Shown here: positions 10,730-21,439 of the stretch, in pieces | Layout: each line of letters begins with the position of its first letter | Position numbering within the stretch: the stretch's first letter is position 1 | Source of the DNA: Siderastrea siderea | Lineage: Eukaryota > Cnidaria > Anthozoa > Scleractinia > Rhizangiidae | DNA: 64,000 nucleotides | Reading direction: 5' to 3' | Assembly: GCA_964030785.1 (NCBI GenBank) | Contig: OZ034972.1 | Location: 52,343,038-52,407,037 of the forward strand | Notes under the pieces: model-generated | What the model was told of the DNA's origin: nothing | The model's input: only the letters and a program-made list of their open reading frames with translations | Database searches by the model: none | Translations under genes and position numbers: made by a program

Positions 10730-12156
10730 AGGGCGTAACATGTCGATAATTTCGATAGTCGATAAAAGTCTATCGTTGTCGATCGTTGTCGATAGTAATC
10801 AATCGACAAATATCGGAAGTCGATAAAAATCGATCACCCAATTTCTTGCGATTATCGATCTTGATCGATTTTCAATGTTACAGTTGGATTTTGATCGATT
10901 TCAATCGACAAGTATCGAAAACAAAACGATGTATGGTGGGAGACAATACTACAGTTGTTGAACGCGGAAAATTTATAACGAAGCAGGATTGACTGTGCCA
11001 AGACTTAATTTTACCGATTTTACACTGTAAATTTTGAAAACTAAAATAAACATGAGGTGAAAGCAGAAACTACAGCAAAAGTAAATCATTTTCAGATCGA
11101 ATCTCACAATACTCTCCGACTGTTATGAGTGAATGAAATGTCAAGAAGACCATCGCAGTTATAGACGCATCAGTGATCGCGTTCGACGTCAGGTGAACGC
11201 AACCTAAACTTGACGCGGGAGTAGCAAAGAAGCATGGTCATGAACATTTTGCGAAAGAAACTCGACTTGTGGGTTAGGTACCGGATACAGAAATACGTCA
11301 TAGACCTTGGACGGACAGCAAATGACCTCGCTTTCACGTCCGAAGGCGCCTGTGCTGTGAAGAAGCTTGTTTCGAAAGAGAGAGGTTCCACGCTTGAAAT
11401 AGCAACCTTTCGCCCAAAAAGTTATTGCAAATCCTTGGTCGAAATCTTACAAACGTAGGTACGAATCCTTGGTGCATATATCAACCTGCAGTTCGCGGTT
11501 TAGTTGGCAAACCTAATCTCGACTTCCGTGAGGAACCACTCGGCATACAACATTCAAATTATGCCTGTCAGAGTAACACGCTATTTTGACACGTAGTATC
11601 GCATTTAAATCATTTCTTTTTCGAATAATTGCCTTGGCGAGTCACTTTCAAAGTTTTGTCTATATGTCACGTGGGACTTTTAAATTTAGAAATCGCTTTG
11701 CCTGCTTACCTCGAAATCCATTCGGAAATCGACGACCAAAAGACTTTATCGAGGAAGGCACGAACTGAAAGAGGTTGCGAGGACCATTGCAAGAATGTTT
11801 TGTCTAGTTTATCAAAGGTAAAGGATTAAGCAGGCTTAGTTGTAACTTTTCAGATTATTGCTCAGTTTTTTTGTTTAACTCTATTGTCATACAGATTTAC
11901 TGAAGAACTGTTTACACTTCTATGAAAAGTCGTTGAAGCTGTTATTGTTTTGGTTTAATAATTTCGTAGCCGATCGAGTGAAAATTGGTCTCCATATTTG
12001 TCGATAAAAGTCGATAATCAGTTGAAAATCTTGTGATTATCGACTTTTATTGACAAATTAAACTTGTCGATTGACAATTATCAACAAATATCGAGTACTT
12101 TCGACTTATCGACTACGTTTTCGATGATCAATTTTGATCGACATGTTACGCCCTGT
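10730..12156. mobile_element. hAT-like non-autonomous element with TCGAT-rich subterminal repeats
   Basis: The ends are AGGGCGTAACATGTCGAT (10730) and its inverted match ending gttacgccct (12154). TTAACAA flanks both sides (10723-10729 and 12157-12163), and copy B has a single ctcttaacaacag at about 40033-40046, giving a clean empty site. CAGGG-type ends with a 7-8 bp duplication suit hAT. The outer 200 bp at each end are packed with TCGAT/ATCGA motifs (gtcgataaaagtc, aatcgacaa), likely transposase binding sites by analogy. The middle has short open frames only (for example 11234-11458), without recognisable domains. Confidence 0.7.
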
Positions 12157-12439
12157 TTAACAACAGAGCCAACGATAGCCGATTAATATTCCCCTTTCGG
12201 GATGGTTGTTTTCGTTGTAAGTCTTTTTGCAAACATTCTTATCAATGCTGTTACGATTATTGTTACTCCAGAATAAAGCAAAAAACGCACTTTCACACGT
12301 AGCGCTTCATTCGACCTTTGATTAACCTTCTCCACTCCCTGGTTCAAACCGTGAATCAATTAATGAAGTATTATCTTTTGCGTGTGCGAGTGAAATCCTA
12401 ACGTGTCACCATTCAATTAAATGAAAGCTACCAAGCTGT

Positions 12440-12623
12440 TCTTTTCCCCTTCTTTTGTTTTGGTTTTGCTTTTCTGAGATTTTAAAACTGAATGACTTTT
12501 GAGAATTTTTGCTTGCTTTCAGGTTGTGCTATCTTGGATGGTAAAGAATTAAACAGATTCGTTATTTGATATTGCTCTAAGAATTTAATTCACACTGCCT
12601 TGTCATCATCATCGCGGTTGTCG

Positions 12624-12695
<72 letters not shown>

Positions 12696-12827
12696 AGTCC
12701 TTCAAAGCTATCGTTCGGGTTAGAAATTCGTCTTGCTCATCTCGCTTTCGTTGAAATCTTTAAAAATAGGATGAGCGTACACCACAGTCGACAGAAGAAC
12801 GAACAGGAACGCAAAAATCAGCCTCAT
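12440..12827 (-). pseudogene. Pseudogene copy of the secreted Asp-rich protein (exon 1 region)
   Basis: The ATG at 12827 begins the same signal peptide as the gene at 40709 (MRLIFAFLFVLLSTVVYA). The acidic linker is kept up to SKTNF, then a stop replaces the Gln codon of copy B and a 1-bp insertion shifts the frame. The Asp tract follows as a GAT/GAC microsatellite (about 12605-12690). The donor dinucleotide after the tract reads GC (aag then gcagtg) instead of GT, and the readthrough frame meets TGA two codons later. Later exons are missing or frameshifted (1742-1853). The promoter region to about 13150 is still alignable with copy B, so loss followed duplication. Confidence 0.8.
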
Positions 12828-13155
12828 GATGTCGAGTTAATGAATCCCTTTAAGTTCTAGCTGAGCTCGGATTGCAACTTCACCTCCAGTCAATTAACTG
12901 CGAAATGGTGTGAGACTTGCAGTTTGCTACCTTTTTAATTTATGGAAATCTATAACGTAGATGACGGCAATGATTGGCGTGCAAAGTAAATACACCTGAG
13001 TATAAAAAAAATGTTAAAACAAACAGCCCAAAGAAAACTTAATTTTAGTATAGAGACTGTTTTTACAGCTTTCCCAAAAACTCTGCACGCGTTTTGGGTG
13101 TCAAATCAACCTGGTTTGTTTTCATTAAACGAGACGTGATTTTCAAAAGGGTTAC

Positions 13156-14379
13156 ATAAGCTTCTTTAGTCGACATAATTATTATTCAAAATTTCACAAA
13201 GAAAAAGGGATAAAGAAGTGAAGATGATTGCTCCCATGGATTGTGTCAGAAGGTTCTAAATGTTGATTTGTGGTTGAAATCTTGTGGCTCAAGCTGTCTA
13301 CATTTACTATCCTACGACATTGTTTGTTTTTGATAATTAATGTCCAATTAATTATCCCGCTATTTTAAACTTCCTTTTGCCGGTAATTTTTCTAACATCA
13401 CCCAAATCAAAATAAAACAATTGTTCAGACGTTTCTGCAATGACTTAGACATTAAATCAGTTTTCTCCTCGTATAAAATTAAGAATTTTTTCAGTTTTAA
13501 GCATCCTGTTCCTGCCGCTTTTAAGGTGTTTCGATACAGTTTTTTTGGGACCATACCTAACTTTTTGAATCGGCTCTTAGACAGTCTTCTCCTTGTCAGA
13601 TCAAAGTGAAATTTGCAATACTTGTTGGTTTTGGATTGAACTTTAGCGTGGTTTACATTGTGCTAAAATCGATATTTCCATGACAACGATAAACAAAAAT
13701 CCCCGAAAATACTAAAATTGAAATTTTCCGCGATCCAGATTTCACTTTGAAAAGCAAATACCAACATCTTAAACTGTGGTGTATGGCAAACAAAATATAC
13801 AAGAACAAAAAAAAATGTATGTTTGTTTTGAAGTAAATCGCAAAAACATTTTTAACCTTAGTTTTTGCATAGTAATAGTGAATGCACCAAAAATAATCAA
13901 TGCTTTGATGAAAGGGCTAGAAAATACTTTCAAAATGTGTCTTTTACTTACTATTTTACGCCTAGAAAGTTTTTTGAAACTGGTGTTCGCGATCTCGAGA
14001 ACGAATTGTTTTTCTAAGATCATTCGCGTAATAATTTTGTGGTAATTTTTGAATTTGAGCGCTTTTTGCGAAAATCTTAAGAACGGCTCGATGGATTTTT
14101 TTAAAACATTAAACACGCGTGCTTGACGATGTGACCAATTTTAGTATCGAGTCTTATTAACATTGATTCACTGGTACACTTTTAGATTTAACGTTAAAGA
14201 GGACGTATGAACCGACGGAAAAGCTTGTGTTACAAATTCACAGTTGACAAGTAAATGCTAATATATTCAAAGTAATGCGCAAAGCATTCCTCCGTGATTT
14301 TTACTTTTCGTTGTAATCTACAGTGCAACAAAGAACAAAGAAACTAGATAAAAATCACGAAGCAATGAATTACGTAATT
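13156..14379. other. Intergenic DNA, no gene recognised
   Basis: Frames of up to about 115 codons occur on both strands (for example 13769-14116) but overlap each other antisense, lack domains and have no splice or start context. A stretch ending aagaacggctcgatggattt (about 14080-14098) looks like old dispersed repeat. Confidence 0.5.
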
Positions 14380-15570
14380 TACGTAAATTAGAGTTTCTGT
14401 ATTTGTACGCGCATAAAAGAACGAAAGGTTTCTCTTGTACTCGAAAGGTTTCTCTTGTACTGTAGCTGCTGTTTTCAGGGTCTGGAAGGGTATTCTCGGG
14501 ATCCGGGATTAGGCCAAAATACTGGGCGGGATTCGGGAAAACGCAAAATATCTTGACGGGATTCGGGATTTGACTGCTACCAGGGAAGCGGGATTCGCCA
14601 AAATTTGGGCACGGGGTGAGGGATTTTTTGGCTTGTCTGTCGGGAATTCGGGAAATCGTCACGACCCAAGTAAACGTTTTAGCGGCAAAAGCGAATCAAC
14701 CAGGCGAGCGCAAAATATCAATCAAAAGGGCCAATCTACATCTTAAATTTATTAGCTTTTGCAGAAATTAGTCTTTTATAACGTATTTTTGGGAAAGAAA
14801 AAACGGTATTCGGGATAGCGATGAAAAAAGGGAGGGATGCGGGATTCTCCTAAAAAAGGAGCGGGAATGCGGGATCAGGACCCCCCCTTCCAGACCCTGT
14901 GTTTTGTACTCGCTGAATAGTGTTCCATAATAATAGACCAGAAGTTACACTTGTATTTTCGGCTGCTATTCCTTTTCTTTATTTCCTGAATAGAATCTAG
15001 TTTTACAATAGAATAGGATTTCTTTGAATATAGATTTAGCTTTGGCGAAATGTAAACTTGTTTATAATTTGAATTGTTCCTTTTTGTTGTATTTGCTAAG
15101 CTGGCTTTGTTCAGCCCTTCCCTTCTCATAGAATGATTTAGCAACCGATGGTATAAATTTGCATAAAAAAGATCTTATAAAAATATGTCCTTTTGACTAT
15201 GTTAAGCAATTAAAATTACAAAACTTTCAATAGATAAAAAGCCTTAAGTTAAATTAGTGTTTCTCTATTTGTACGCGCATAAAAGAACAAAAGGGTGCTG
15301 TTATACTCGATGTATTCTTAGCTGTAGGCGCTGTTTTGTACCTTCTGAATAGTTTTAGTTGTATTTTTAGCTGCTAGTCCTTTTCTTTATTTCTTGAATA
15401 GAATGAATAGAATCTAGTTTTACAATAGGACAAGATTTCTTTGAATATAGATTTAGCTTTGGCCAAATGTAAACTTCTTTGTAATTCGAATTGTTCCTTT
15501 TGTTGTATTTGCTAAGCTGGCTTTATTCAGCCTTCCTTATAGAATGATTTAGCAACCGTCGGTATAAATC
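14380..15570. repeat. Tandem duplication of a 350-bp segment, first copy interrupted by a MITE
   Basis: 14380-15165 and 15250-15570 are direct copies. Both carry atttgtacgcgcataaaagaac, ttctttgaatatagatttag and tgctaagctggcttt in the same order. The first copy is longer by the 424-bp element at 14476-14899. Confidence 0.75.
14476..14899. mobile_element. MITE with CAGGGTCTGG termini and a readable empty site
   Basis: It starts CAGGGTCTGGAAGGG and ends CCCTTCCAGACCCTG-like (ccttccagaccctg). TGTTTT lies on both sides (14470-14475 and 14900-14905). The neighbouring duplicate has the single gctgttttgtacc at about 15330-15345, which confirms both boundaries and the 6-bp duplication. The interior is rich in GGGATTCGGGA-like repeats. 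CAGGG ends suggest hAT, although hAT duplications are usually 8 bp. Confidence 0.75.
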
Positions 15571-15594
15571 GAGGGTCCTTGTAATTGTAAGTTG

Positions 15595-15710
15595 ATTCAC
15601 ATCTGATTCACATCGTCGAGAGATTCGCATCTGATTCACATCCTCGAGGGATTCACATCTGATTCACATCTCCGAGAGATTCACGTATCGAGAGCTTATC
15701 TGTCTCACAT
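15595..15710. repeat. Short tandem repeat, about three 33-bp units
   Basis: Units of gattcacatctgattcacat followed by a cgtcgagagatt-type spacer repeat three times with changes (cgtcgagaga, cctcgaggga, ctccgagaga). Confidence 0.7.
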
Positions 15711-16234
15711 CGGATTCTGAAGTCTCAAAGATTATAGAATGTTTGAAGTCAGTCTCCATGTAGTTCGGGGTTCAGTTGTTGCAGTTCCCGTACGTACCAG
15801 GAATTTGTGACGAGATTCCGTTCCCGCTAGCTAAGCGAGTTGCCGAGCTAAGTTTCCCCAGAGTCAAGTGTTCATTTTCCCGCCATTTGTTGCCTAGAAG
15901 ATTACGGTTTTTCCTGGGGAAATCCATATTATTTCATGAAAAAGTCGTACTAAAATATAGTAACAGACACTAAATATCGAGACAAACTGCATCAAACTAG
16001 TTCTTGGGTTCGAAACGTCTTCGGAAAGTTTTCAGATGCCTCGAACGCCTGTCGGAGCTGTGTCATCATTTAAGTAGTAAAGTAGGGACCGAAAAAGCCT
16101 CTTTTTCGCGGTGAAATCACATTCATTTGCGGTGCAATGCATTAACGACGATGAAGTAGTGGGCTATTTTCTTGATCTCATGAATAAAATGCGGTGGATT
16201 CTCATTAGCGTTTAAACGGTTTGACAGGTTGGTC

Positions 16235-16550
16235 AATAACGTCAGGTTCTATTTTTAGCTTATAGTAAACGTGATTGGTATAACCGGTTTGACTGATTTT
16301 TAACTCGTTTGGACGAAGCTGGTTGGCTGTCGTAGTTTCTATTGTTTGAAGCTTATTTACGAACAAGCGCCCACTCGCTTCTCATTTGGGATGCAAAATC
16401 ACTGAATCGTTACGTTCTTGTGCAAGCTTCCATTTTTTGCGCTTTCATTGTTACTGCAGAAAAGCAAACTATTTTCGGTTCACTGATTCATAAATTGTGC
16501 ATTTTAATGACGGCGCTTCTAAACCTCAACGCATTAACAACACAATCGAA
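16235..16550 (+). repeat. Dispersed direct repeat, partner at 46365-46655
   Basis: The two regions share long blocks in the same orientation, for example gtagtttctattgtttgaag, gatgcaaaatcactgaa and cactgattcataaattgtgc. No coding frame is conserved between them. Family unknown. Confidence 0.7.
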
Positions 16551-16599
16551 AACTTTCCACAATTATTTTACTTTCATCATATTATTATTACAGCTCTAT

Positions 16600-16831
16600 T
16601 TTATAGCGGAGCCTGCGGGCAAAGCCCGCCAGCGGAGCTCCATTGCTAAGCAAATTTGGTAACCTATCGATCCCAGAAATTTTGGTTGTGACGTAATAGT
16701 CACGTGACCGTCGTACGTACGTACGGACAGAGCTGAATAACGCACTGCGCATGTTCGTTACGTCACTGCTCTCCTCCTCTCTCGTCCCCAGAGCTGCGAT
16801 CCTTACGGTCAGCGCCAAGGATCGCAGCTCT
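16600..16831. repeat. Palindrome-rich repeat segment
   Basis: It contains a GCGGGC-aaa-GCCCGC stem (about 16613-16627) within the cggagcctgc...gcggagctcc block also found inverted at 10110-10150. A cgtacgtacgtacggacaga block is inverted at about 17935-17972. A 15-bp perfect stem, AGAGCTGCGATCCTT (16790-16804) with its complement (16817-16831), encloses a 12-nt loop. Confidence 0.65.
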
Positions 16832-16984
16832 GTGTTGTGGAATGTGAATGAGTTACTGAATGAGTCAGTTTCTTGTTAATTGTGTTCGAAAAGGACAATA
16901 AATTGTGGAATATTTTGTTCTCAATGCCTATTTAGTGCTGGGAAATGTTAAAAGAAGAGTTCGGTGTCTTTGGCGATATTATTA

Positions 16985-17309
16985 AGGTAAGTAAAGTTTT
17001 CGTTCAATAGAAATTGTGGTTGAAAAGCTTTTTATTTTTAAAAGCTGTTTTGCGGCAAGTCGAAGCGTCGTAAAGCGGCTGTGTCACTGTTCATAAAGAT
17101 ACCTTATTCTCTTACAAACTTTTAAAATTTTATAATTGGAAATTTTTAAACTTGTAATGAAGCAAGTTGAAAGTTACACTAATGCAGACATGTACTTAAT
17201 TTTAATTCAATTAACACCGACCATAGTTTTTGTTCAATGGCGGTGTTGCTCCGTAGAAACCAAAATCTTAATTTAAGACGTTTCTATTGAACGAAAGCTT
17301 TACTTACCT
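16985..17309. mobile_element. MITE with 28-bp terminal inverted repeats
   Basis: AGGTAAGTAAAGTTTTCGTT and onward (16985-17013) is inverted at 17281-17309 with one mismatch. The 325-bp body is non-coding. The AGGTAAGT at each end happens to be a perfect splice-donor consensus on either strand. Confidence 0.7.
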
Positions 17310-17934
17310 CAGTGATAATAATGTCGTTGGAATTTTTGACAGTTTACTCTTGTCTGAAGCGGTGCCATGCTTTTGATAGGAACACCTGTTGTTGTCTTTC
17401 TCGAGTTGTTTTCTGTGGCGTTGACAAGCGAGCGATTCAGCATTCACTTGACCAACACGCCAAAGTTTAGCCTGAGTATCAGGCTTTCTGGGAGAAAGTC
17501 GTTATAAATCGCCTTGGAATTCACTTGCCCGTAGACTTCCACATTTAAAGCATTTTCTTGGGCCGACTCGAAAACAGAGGAAAAAATAAAAGTCCCACAA
17601 CCAATAAGACACCACTTGCGACTTTCGCGATAAAATAAAGCGACTGGGACATGTAAGCACATGCAATTCGTAAAATCTCGTTTAAGCCAAAATTTCACCG
17701 TTTTACCGATGAAAGCAAAAATTTTTCAAACTGAAATAAGATACAATATGGTATTGGCTGTCCAAAAACACACAGACTTTTCTTAACCACGCAACACTGT
17801 GCTTAACCAACGGGGTTGTTTACCGTACGGGAAAATCCCACAAATACCGGCCATTTTAAATAGCCCGCCAGGCCTGCCCAGTCGCCAAGTCGGGTTCGCG
17901 CGCGGTCGCCGGTGTTTCGCACCGCTGACCGTTC

Positions 17935-19935
17935 AGCGTTATTCAGCTCTGTCCGTACGTACGTACGTCCGTCCGTCCGTCCGCGCAGACTCTGCGGGAG
18001 AGGGAGGGGAGTCCCAAGACAACCCGACGCAGGGATAGAGAATGCCATCTTTTCTTGGCGGGAAATCGCGCGGTGCTTTTGGGCAACCGGCGTTTTTCTT
18101 GGCGGGAAATCGCATCGTCGCTTTTGAAAGAGAGGTTTCTTTAAAGGCTTAAGCTTCTTTAGCAAAACGATTGTACGAGAGTACTGAAGTACTTGACAAA
18201 AAAAAACATCTAATATCTATAAATGGAAAGAAAAAGTTCTAAAGAATACTGGTAGAAGGCGAAAAAGTTTAAGTTACAAAAGCTGCCTTCAAAGGACTTC
18301 ATCGCTTTGTTTTCTTCACGGCGGAGAGCTTGTCCTGTTCTGAAACATAACCGAGTAAGTGAAGTTTTTTAAACGGTCGTAAGGTACATGATTTTGAGTA
18401 TTACGGTCAAAGAAATTACGTTTTGAAATGGGAATTTAATTTATGTCATTAGAAATGTGTCATTCACTTTTGACTTTAAAAAATTATTAGAAAACGCGCT
18501 CAGATTTGTGACAGATGTAGTCCTAAATATTTTGCCATGCTCAGCCGATTTCACTCGCGTGGACCGATCCACGATTTTGGAAGTGTAACGCGAATTGCAT
18601 TTAAGTATAAACTTACGTGTTTTCGAATAAACTTTTTTCAAAAACGATTTCTCTGTCCATTATTTTGTGTTTGTTTTTTCATAACAGTAGGTCTAAGCAC
18701 AGTCGCAAGACAACTAGCTGCACAAGCATCACTTCAGTGAGATTACGACGAATAATTGCTTTCAATTTTGACTTTCGGGTACATCTCTTTGTACAATTGT
18801 TGATTTTCTTGTCCTAGAAATTTTCAAAAGTAATAACTTTTTAAGCGAAAGCTATTTTATCCCAAAAGCTTCCGAAAACAGTTTTGTGCGTTCCTCAAAG
18901 TGGGTAACTTTATATAGGCTTACTTCGCATCCGCAAAACTTATGCCGGCATAATTTAAAGCGAGTTTGGTGTTTGTTTTGAATCTTGATGGTCTCTACTG
19001 AGTTAGAGAACGAAATATAACAGTTATTTAAAAAACTATAAGAGAAGCAGTTGTCGGTTCAAACCTATTATATCCGAAAAGCTTCCAAAAACAATTCTGT
19101 GCATTTCTAAAAGCGCTCAAATTTCAAACAATTTGCAGCCGCAAAACTTATGCCATAGCGTTAAGAATGTTTGGTGTTTGTTTGTTTCAATCCCGATGGT
19201 CTCAAGTTACAGAAAGAAATATAAGGGTTACTTAAGTAACTATAAGCGAAGCAGTTTTGAGTTTTAAAGCTATTTCCTCCGGTAAGTAATGAGTGTTCTT
19301 CAAAGCGCTCGAATTTTTTCTCGGCTGTTATAAAAGCCTATGCGACATTTCTTCGATAAATTTATTACAAGTGCTTCGAAGCTCCCAAAATCCTTTCTTT
19401 TGGATAATCCCAGTAAAATGCCGGTGAAATGCCTGTATAAATTTTTGATCAGACTAATAGTGGCAGTTCATGTTATTTATTAACATCCGAACGTGATGAA
19501 GATAACCCATTTAAATTCTGTTGTTGTAAATGAGCGCCGTTTGAAGTTCATTCAAGCGAACAGCCAATAATCCAAGGAGATTTGACAAGCCTTGACAGTT
19601 AACTGACAGGATATGGAAACATTGCAAAAACCAAGCGAGACGGCTCGTGAGTAAAATATCTGTTGAGTTTGATGCCCGAAAAAAAAATCAAGCTGTGCTC
19701 AGCCTCTAGAATGACCTTTCGAGCTTGGTTTTACAGAACAGATCCCCAAAATATTGGAGGTCAATTCGAAACACTTTCGGGCTCTTTGAGAAACACTTTT
19801 CGGAAGCGAACGAGCCAAAAAAGCCCCGAAATATATTTCAGACCGAAAAGTTTCGGACTATTTTTGAGAAACGAACACCAATTTATTCCTTGGCGCCTCC
19901 GCTTTTAGGCTTGGCTAAATCTATATATTTTTTTA
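17935..19935 (+). repeat. Second, inverted copy of the repeat that hosts the 4.4-kb foldback-like element
   Basis: The reverse complement is collinear with 3505-4760, then 9155-9205, then 9851-10060. In other words it matches the left repeat with the foldback-like element and the TTAA element removed. It therefore gives empty sites for both. The ends carry gtccgtccgtccgtccg microsatellite (about 17968-17984) on one side and ggcttggctaaatctatata (about 19908-19927) on the other. No gene is seen. Confidence 0.7.
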
Positions 19936-20295
19936 TTGTTATTACTGACACCTCTCCTTTTTTCTGGCAAAAAAAATTTTTATTACCGTTACTAGGTCAC
20001 TTTTTTTATTACAATGATTCTACTGTGTCCTTGAAGGACCAATCAAATGAAAGCTACTGAGTAGCACTTTTTGTGAAACTGTTTTCTACGCTGAACAAGG
20101 TGGTCTGGCATTTAAGTCTGTTTGATAAAATTAGCTATCCAGCAGTACTTTCCTGTGATAATGTTTGTTATGATGTATACGATGATTCTAAATTTTTAGT
20201 CTTTGAGTACAATCCTGAAGTAAGAGGATTGTTATTGCAATTGGTATTTACCTGAAAGTTGCTGTGTAGTGCTTTCGTGAGGTATTGCTTATTAC

Positions 20296-20576
20296 ACAGC
20301 TATTTCAGTTAACGTTGTCGGATTTTAAAGCCTCGCGCTTTCGCGACAAGGCCGAAAGTTAGTATGGGTAACTGTAAATCTTTTGTGATTCTGCTGTAAT
20401 TTCACGGCTGTCACTGCCATAGGATGGGTGAAATTACCATAGACACTTGCCTATGTGATTTACTTTCTGTAGGGGTGAGCCATAGCTAAGTTTGGCAAAT
20501 TTATTAATCAATTGCCCATATCACCTTGCGGTCTTATCGCATAGGCTTTCCGACATACGTTAATTGAAATAGCTGT
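20296..20576. mobile_element. MITE with terminal inverted repeats (ACAGCTATTTCA)
   Basis: ACAGCTATTTCAGTTAACG at 20296 is inverted at 20550-20576 (cgttaattgaaatagctgt), and the match continues to gtcgg/ccgac. The 281-bp body is non-coding. It abuts the breakpoint of the truncated GPCR copy. Confidence 0.65.
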
Positions 20577-20587
20577 ATGTTATTCAT

Positions 20588-21030
20588 CTATAGAAGATTA
20601 TAACACGAGGACGGCTGATAAGCCCTATCAGGAAAGTCGCTGGCTGCTAGTCCCATCAGAAAATAATTGGTAGTTGTCCGCAGCGATCGCTTTTTGGCTA
20701 CAAGGATGAAAACCATTGAGTTGAAGAGGACAATAACAAGAGCCAGGAAAATCCCGATAATGTCGACTTGAGGGCTAAAGTGAGGTGTGTAGAAATCCTC
20801 GTCGCGACTTTCATCGTGGACACTTGCCGTTTGATCAGTTTTGTCCAATCGTGTTTGGCCCGTTTCGTTCAGTGCTGATCTGTTTTCAGGTGAACAGGTT
20901 GCGTTTTGGTAACACATGGTTCCGCGAGAGCCTTTAGGGAAGACAAGTGATTGGGAATTTCAGCCTTTGATTACGTCAGTCATCCAGCCATAAAATTGTT
21001 TTCATCCGGACATTAAGAGATCTGCAAGAA
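20588..21030 (-). pseudogene. Truncated, inverted copy of the class A GPCR gene
   Basis: The minus-strand ATG at 20917 starts a frame nearly identical to the receptor at 24711 through the extracellular N terminus, TM1 and into TM2 (LAASD). One extra T after LAASD (about 20630) shifts the frame, and homology stops at about 20595, so TM3-TM7 are absent. The match extends upstream through the 5' leader to the acceptor ttcttgcag (about 21022-21030), the same acceptor found at 24610. This is DNA-level duplication of the 5' part of the gene in head-to-head orientation, not a retrocopy of a whole mRNA. Confidence 0.85.
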
Positions 21031-21143
21031 CGCACGAACTATTTCTTGTCAACCAATCAGTTCTTTTGTTTTCGTGTAACTCGGCCCAGGTGACACACGG
21101 TACCGGAACTCACCTCAAACAGATAGCTAGTAGCTCTCTTGGT

Positions 21144-21436
21144 TTAATTGCCTTGCTCCGGTTGGTGTCTTCCCGTGTTTCCAATATCATCTTCTATCAG
21201 TCCCAGTGCGTAGTCGAACTGTTCCTCTGTCATTCTGAAGTAGCGATGAAACTTGTCTGGGTGGAAATGAAGCTCCTTTACTAGGTGTGGTGGTATTCGC
21301 CATAAATATGACGCTTCTGTAAAATCGGGTGTGCAGATATACGCCTGTATCTCCTCTTCCTCCTCCTTCTCCTCCGTGTGAAGAGGTAAGATGCCAAAAT
21401 GCCATCAGAATCTGTGTATGAAGCGTTTGCTGCCAT
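21144..21436 (-). pseudogene. HARBI1-like (PIF/Harbinger transposase-derived) N-terminal fragment, frameshifted
   Basis: On the minus strand an ATG at 21436 (MAANASYTDSD) leads to a basic block (FTRRRRRRKRR), then HPILQKRHIYGEYHH. A 2-bp frameshift near 21292 joins to LVKELHFHPDKFHRYFRMTE and then EQFDYALGLIEDDI. These blocks in this order are the N-terminal region of HARBI1-like nucleases and Harbinger transposases (family knowledge). The catalytic DDE domain is absent, and the frame ends at a stop at 21144-21146. It is a transposon or domesticated-transposase relic. Confidence 0.75.
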
Positions 21437-21439
21437 TTT

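Larger units (their letters stand above)
815..13155. repeat. Duplicated locus, copy A (pseudogene copy)
   Basis: Collinear blocks match 36205-41040 in the same orientation: 845-1010 with 36240-36405, 1595-1880 with 37190-39245 (about 1.8 kb missing here), 2207-2400 with 39255-39440, 2520-2640 with 39645-39790, 10600-10728 with 39890-40035, and 12164-13150 with 40036-41035. The breaks are explained by insertions seen only here: MITE 1352-1591, LINE tail 1891-2206, a 7.4-kb element 2942-10341 and a hAT-like element 10730-12156. The Asp-rich gene is destroyed in this copy. Confidence 0.8.

Noticed and set aside
12600..12860. Poly-serine frame on the plus strand
   Set aside because: It is the antisense of the Asp tract of the pseudogene, and it relies on a non-ATG start.
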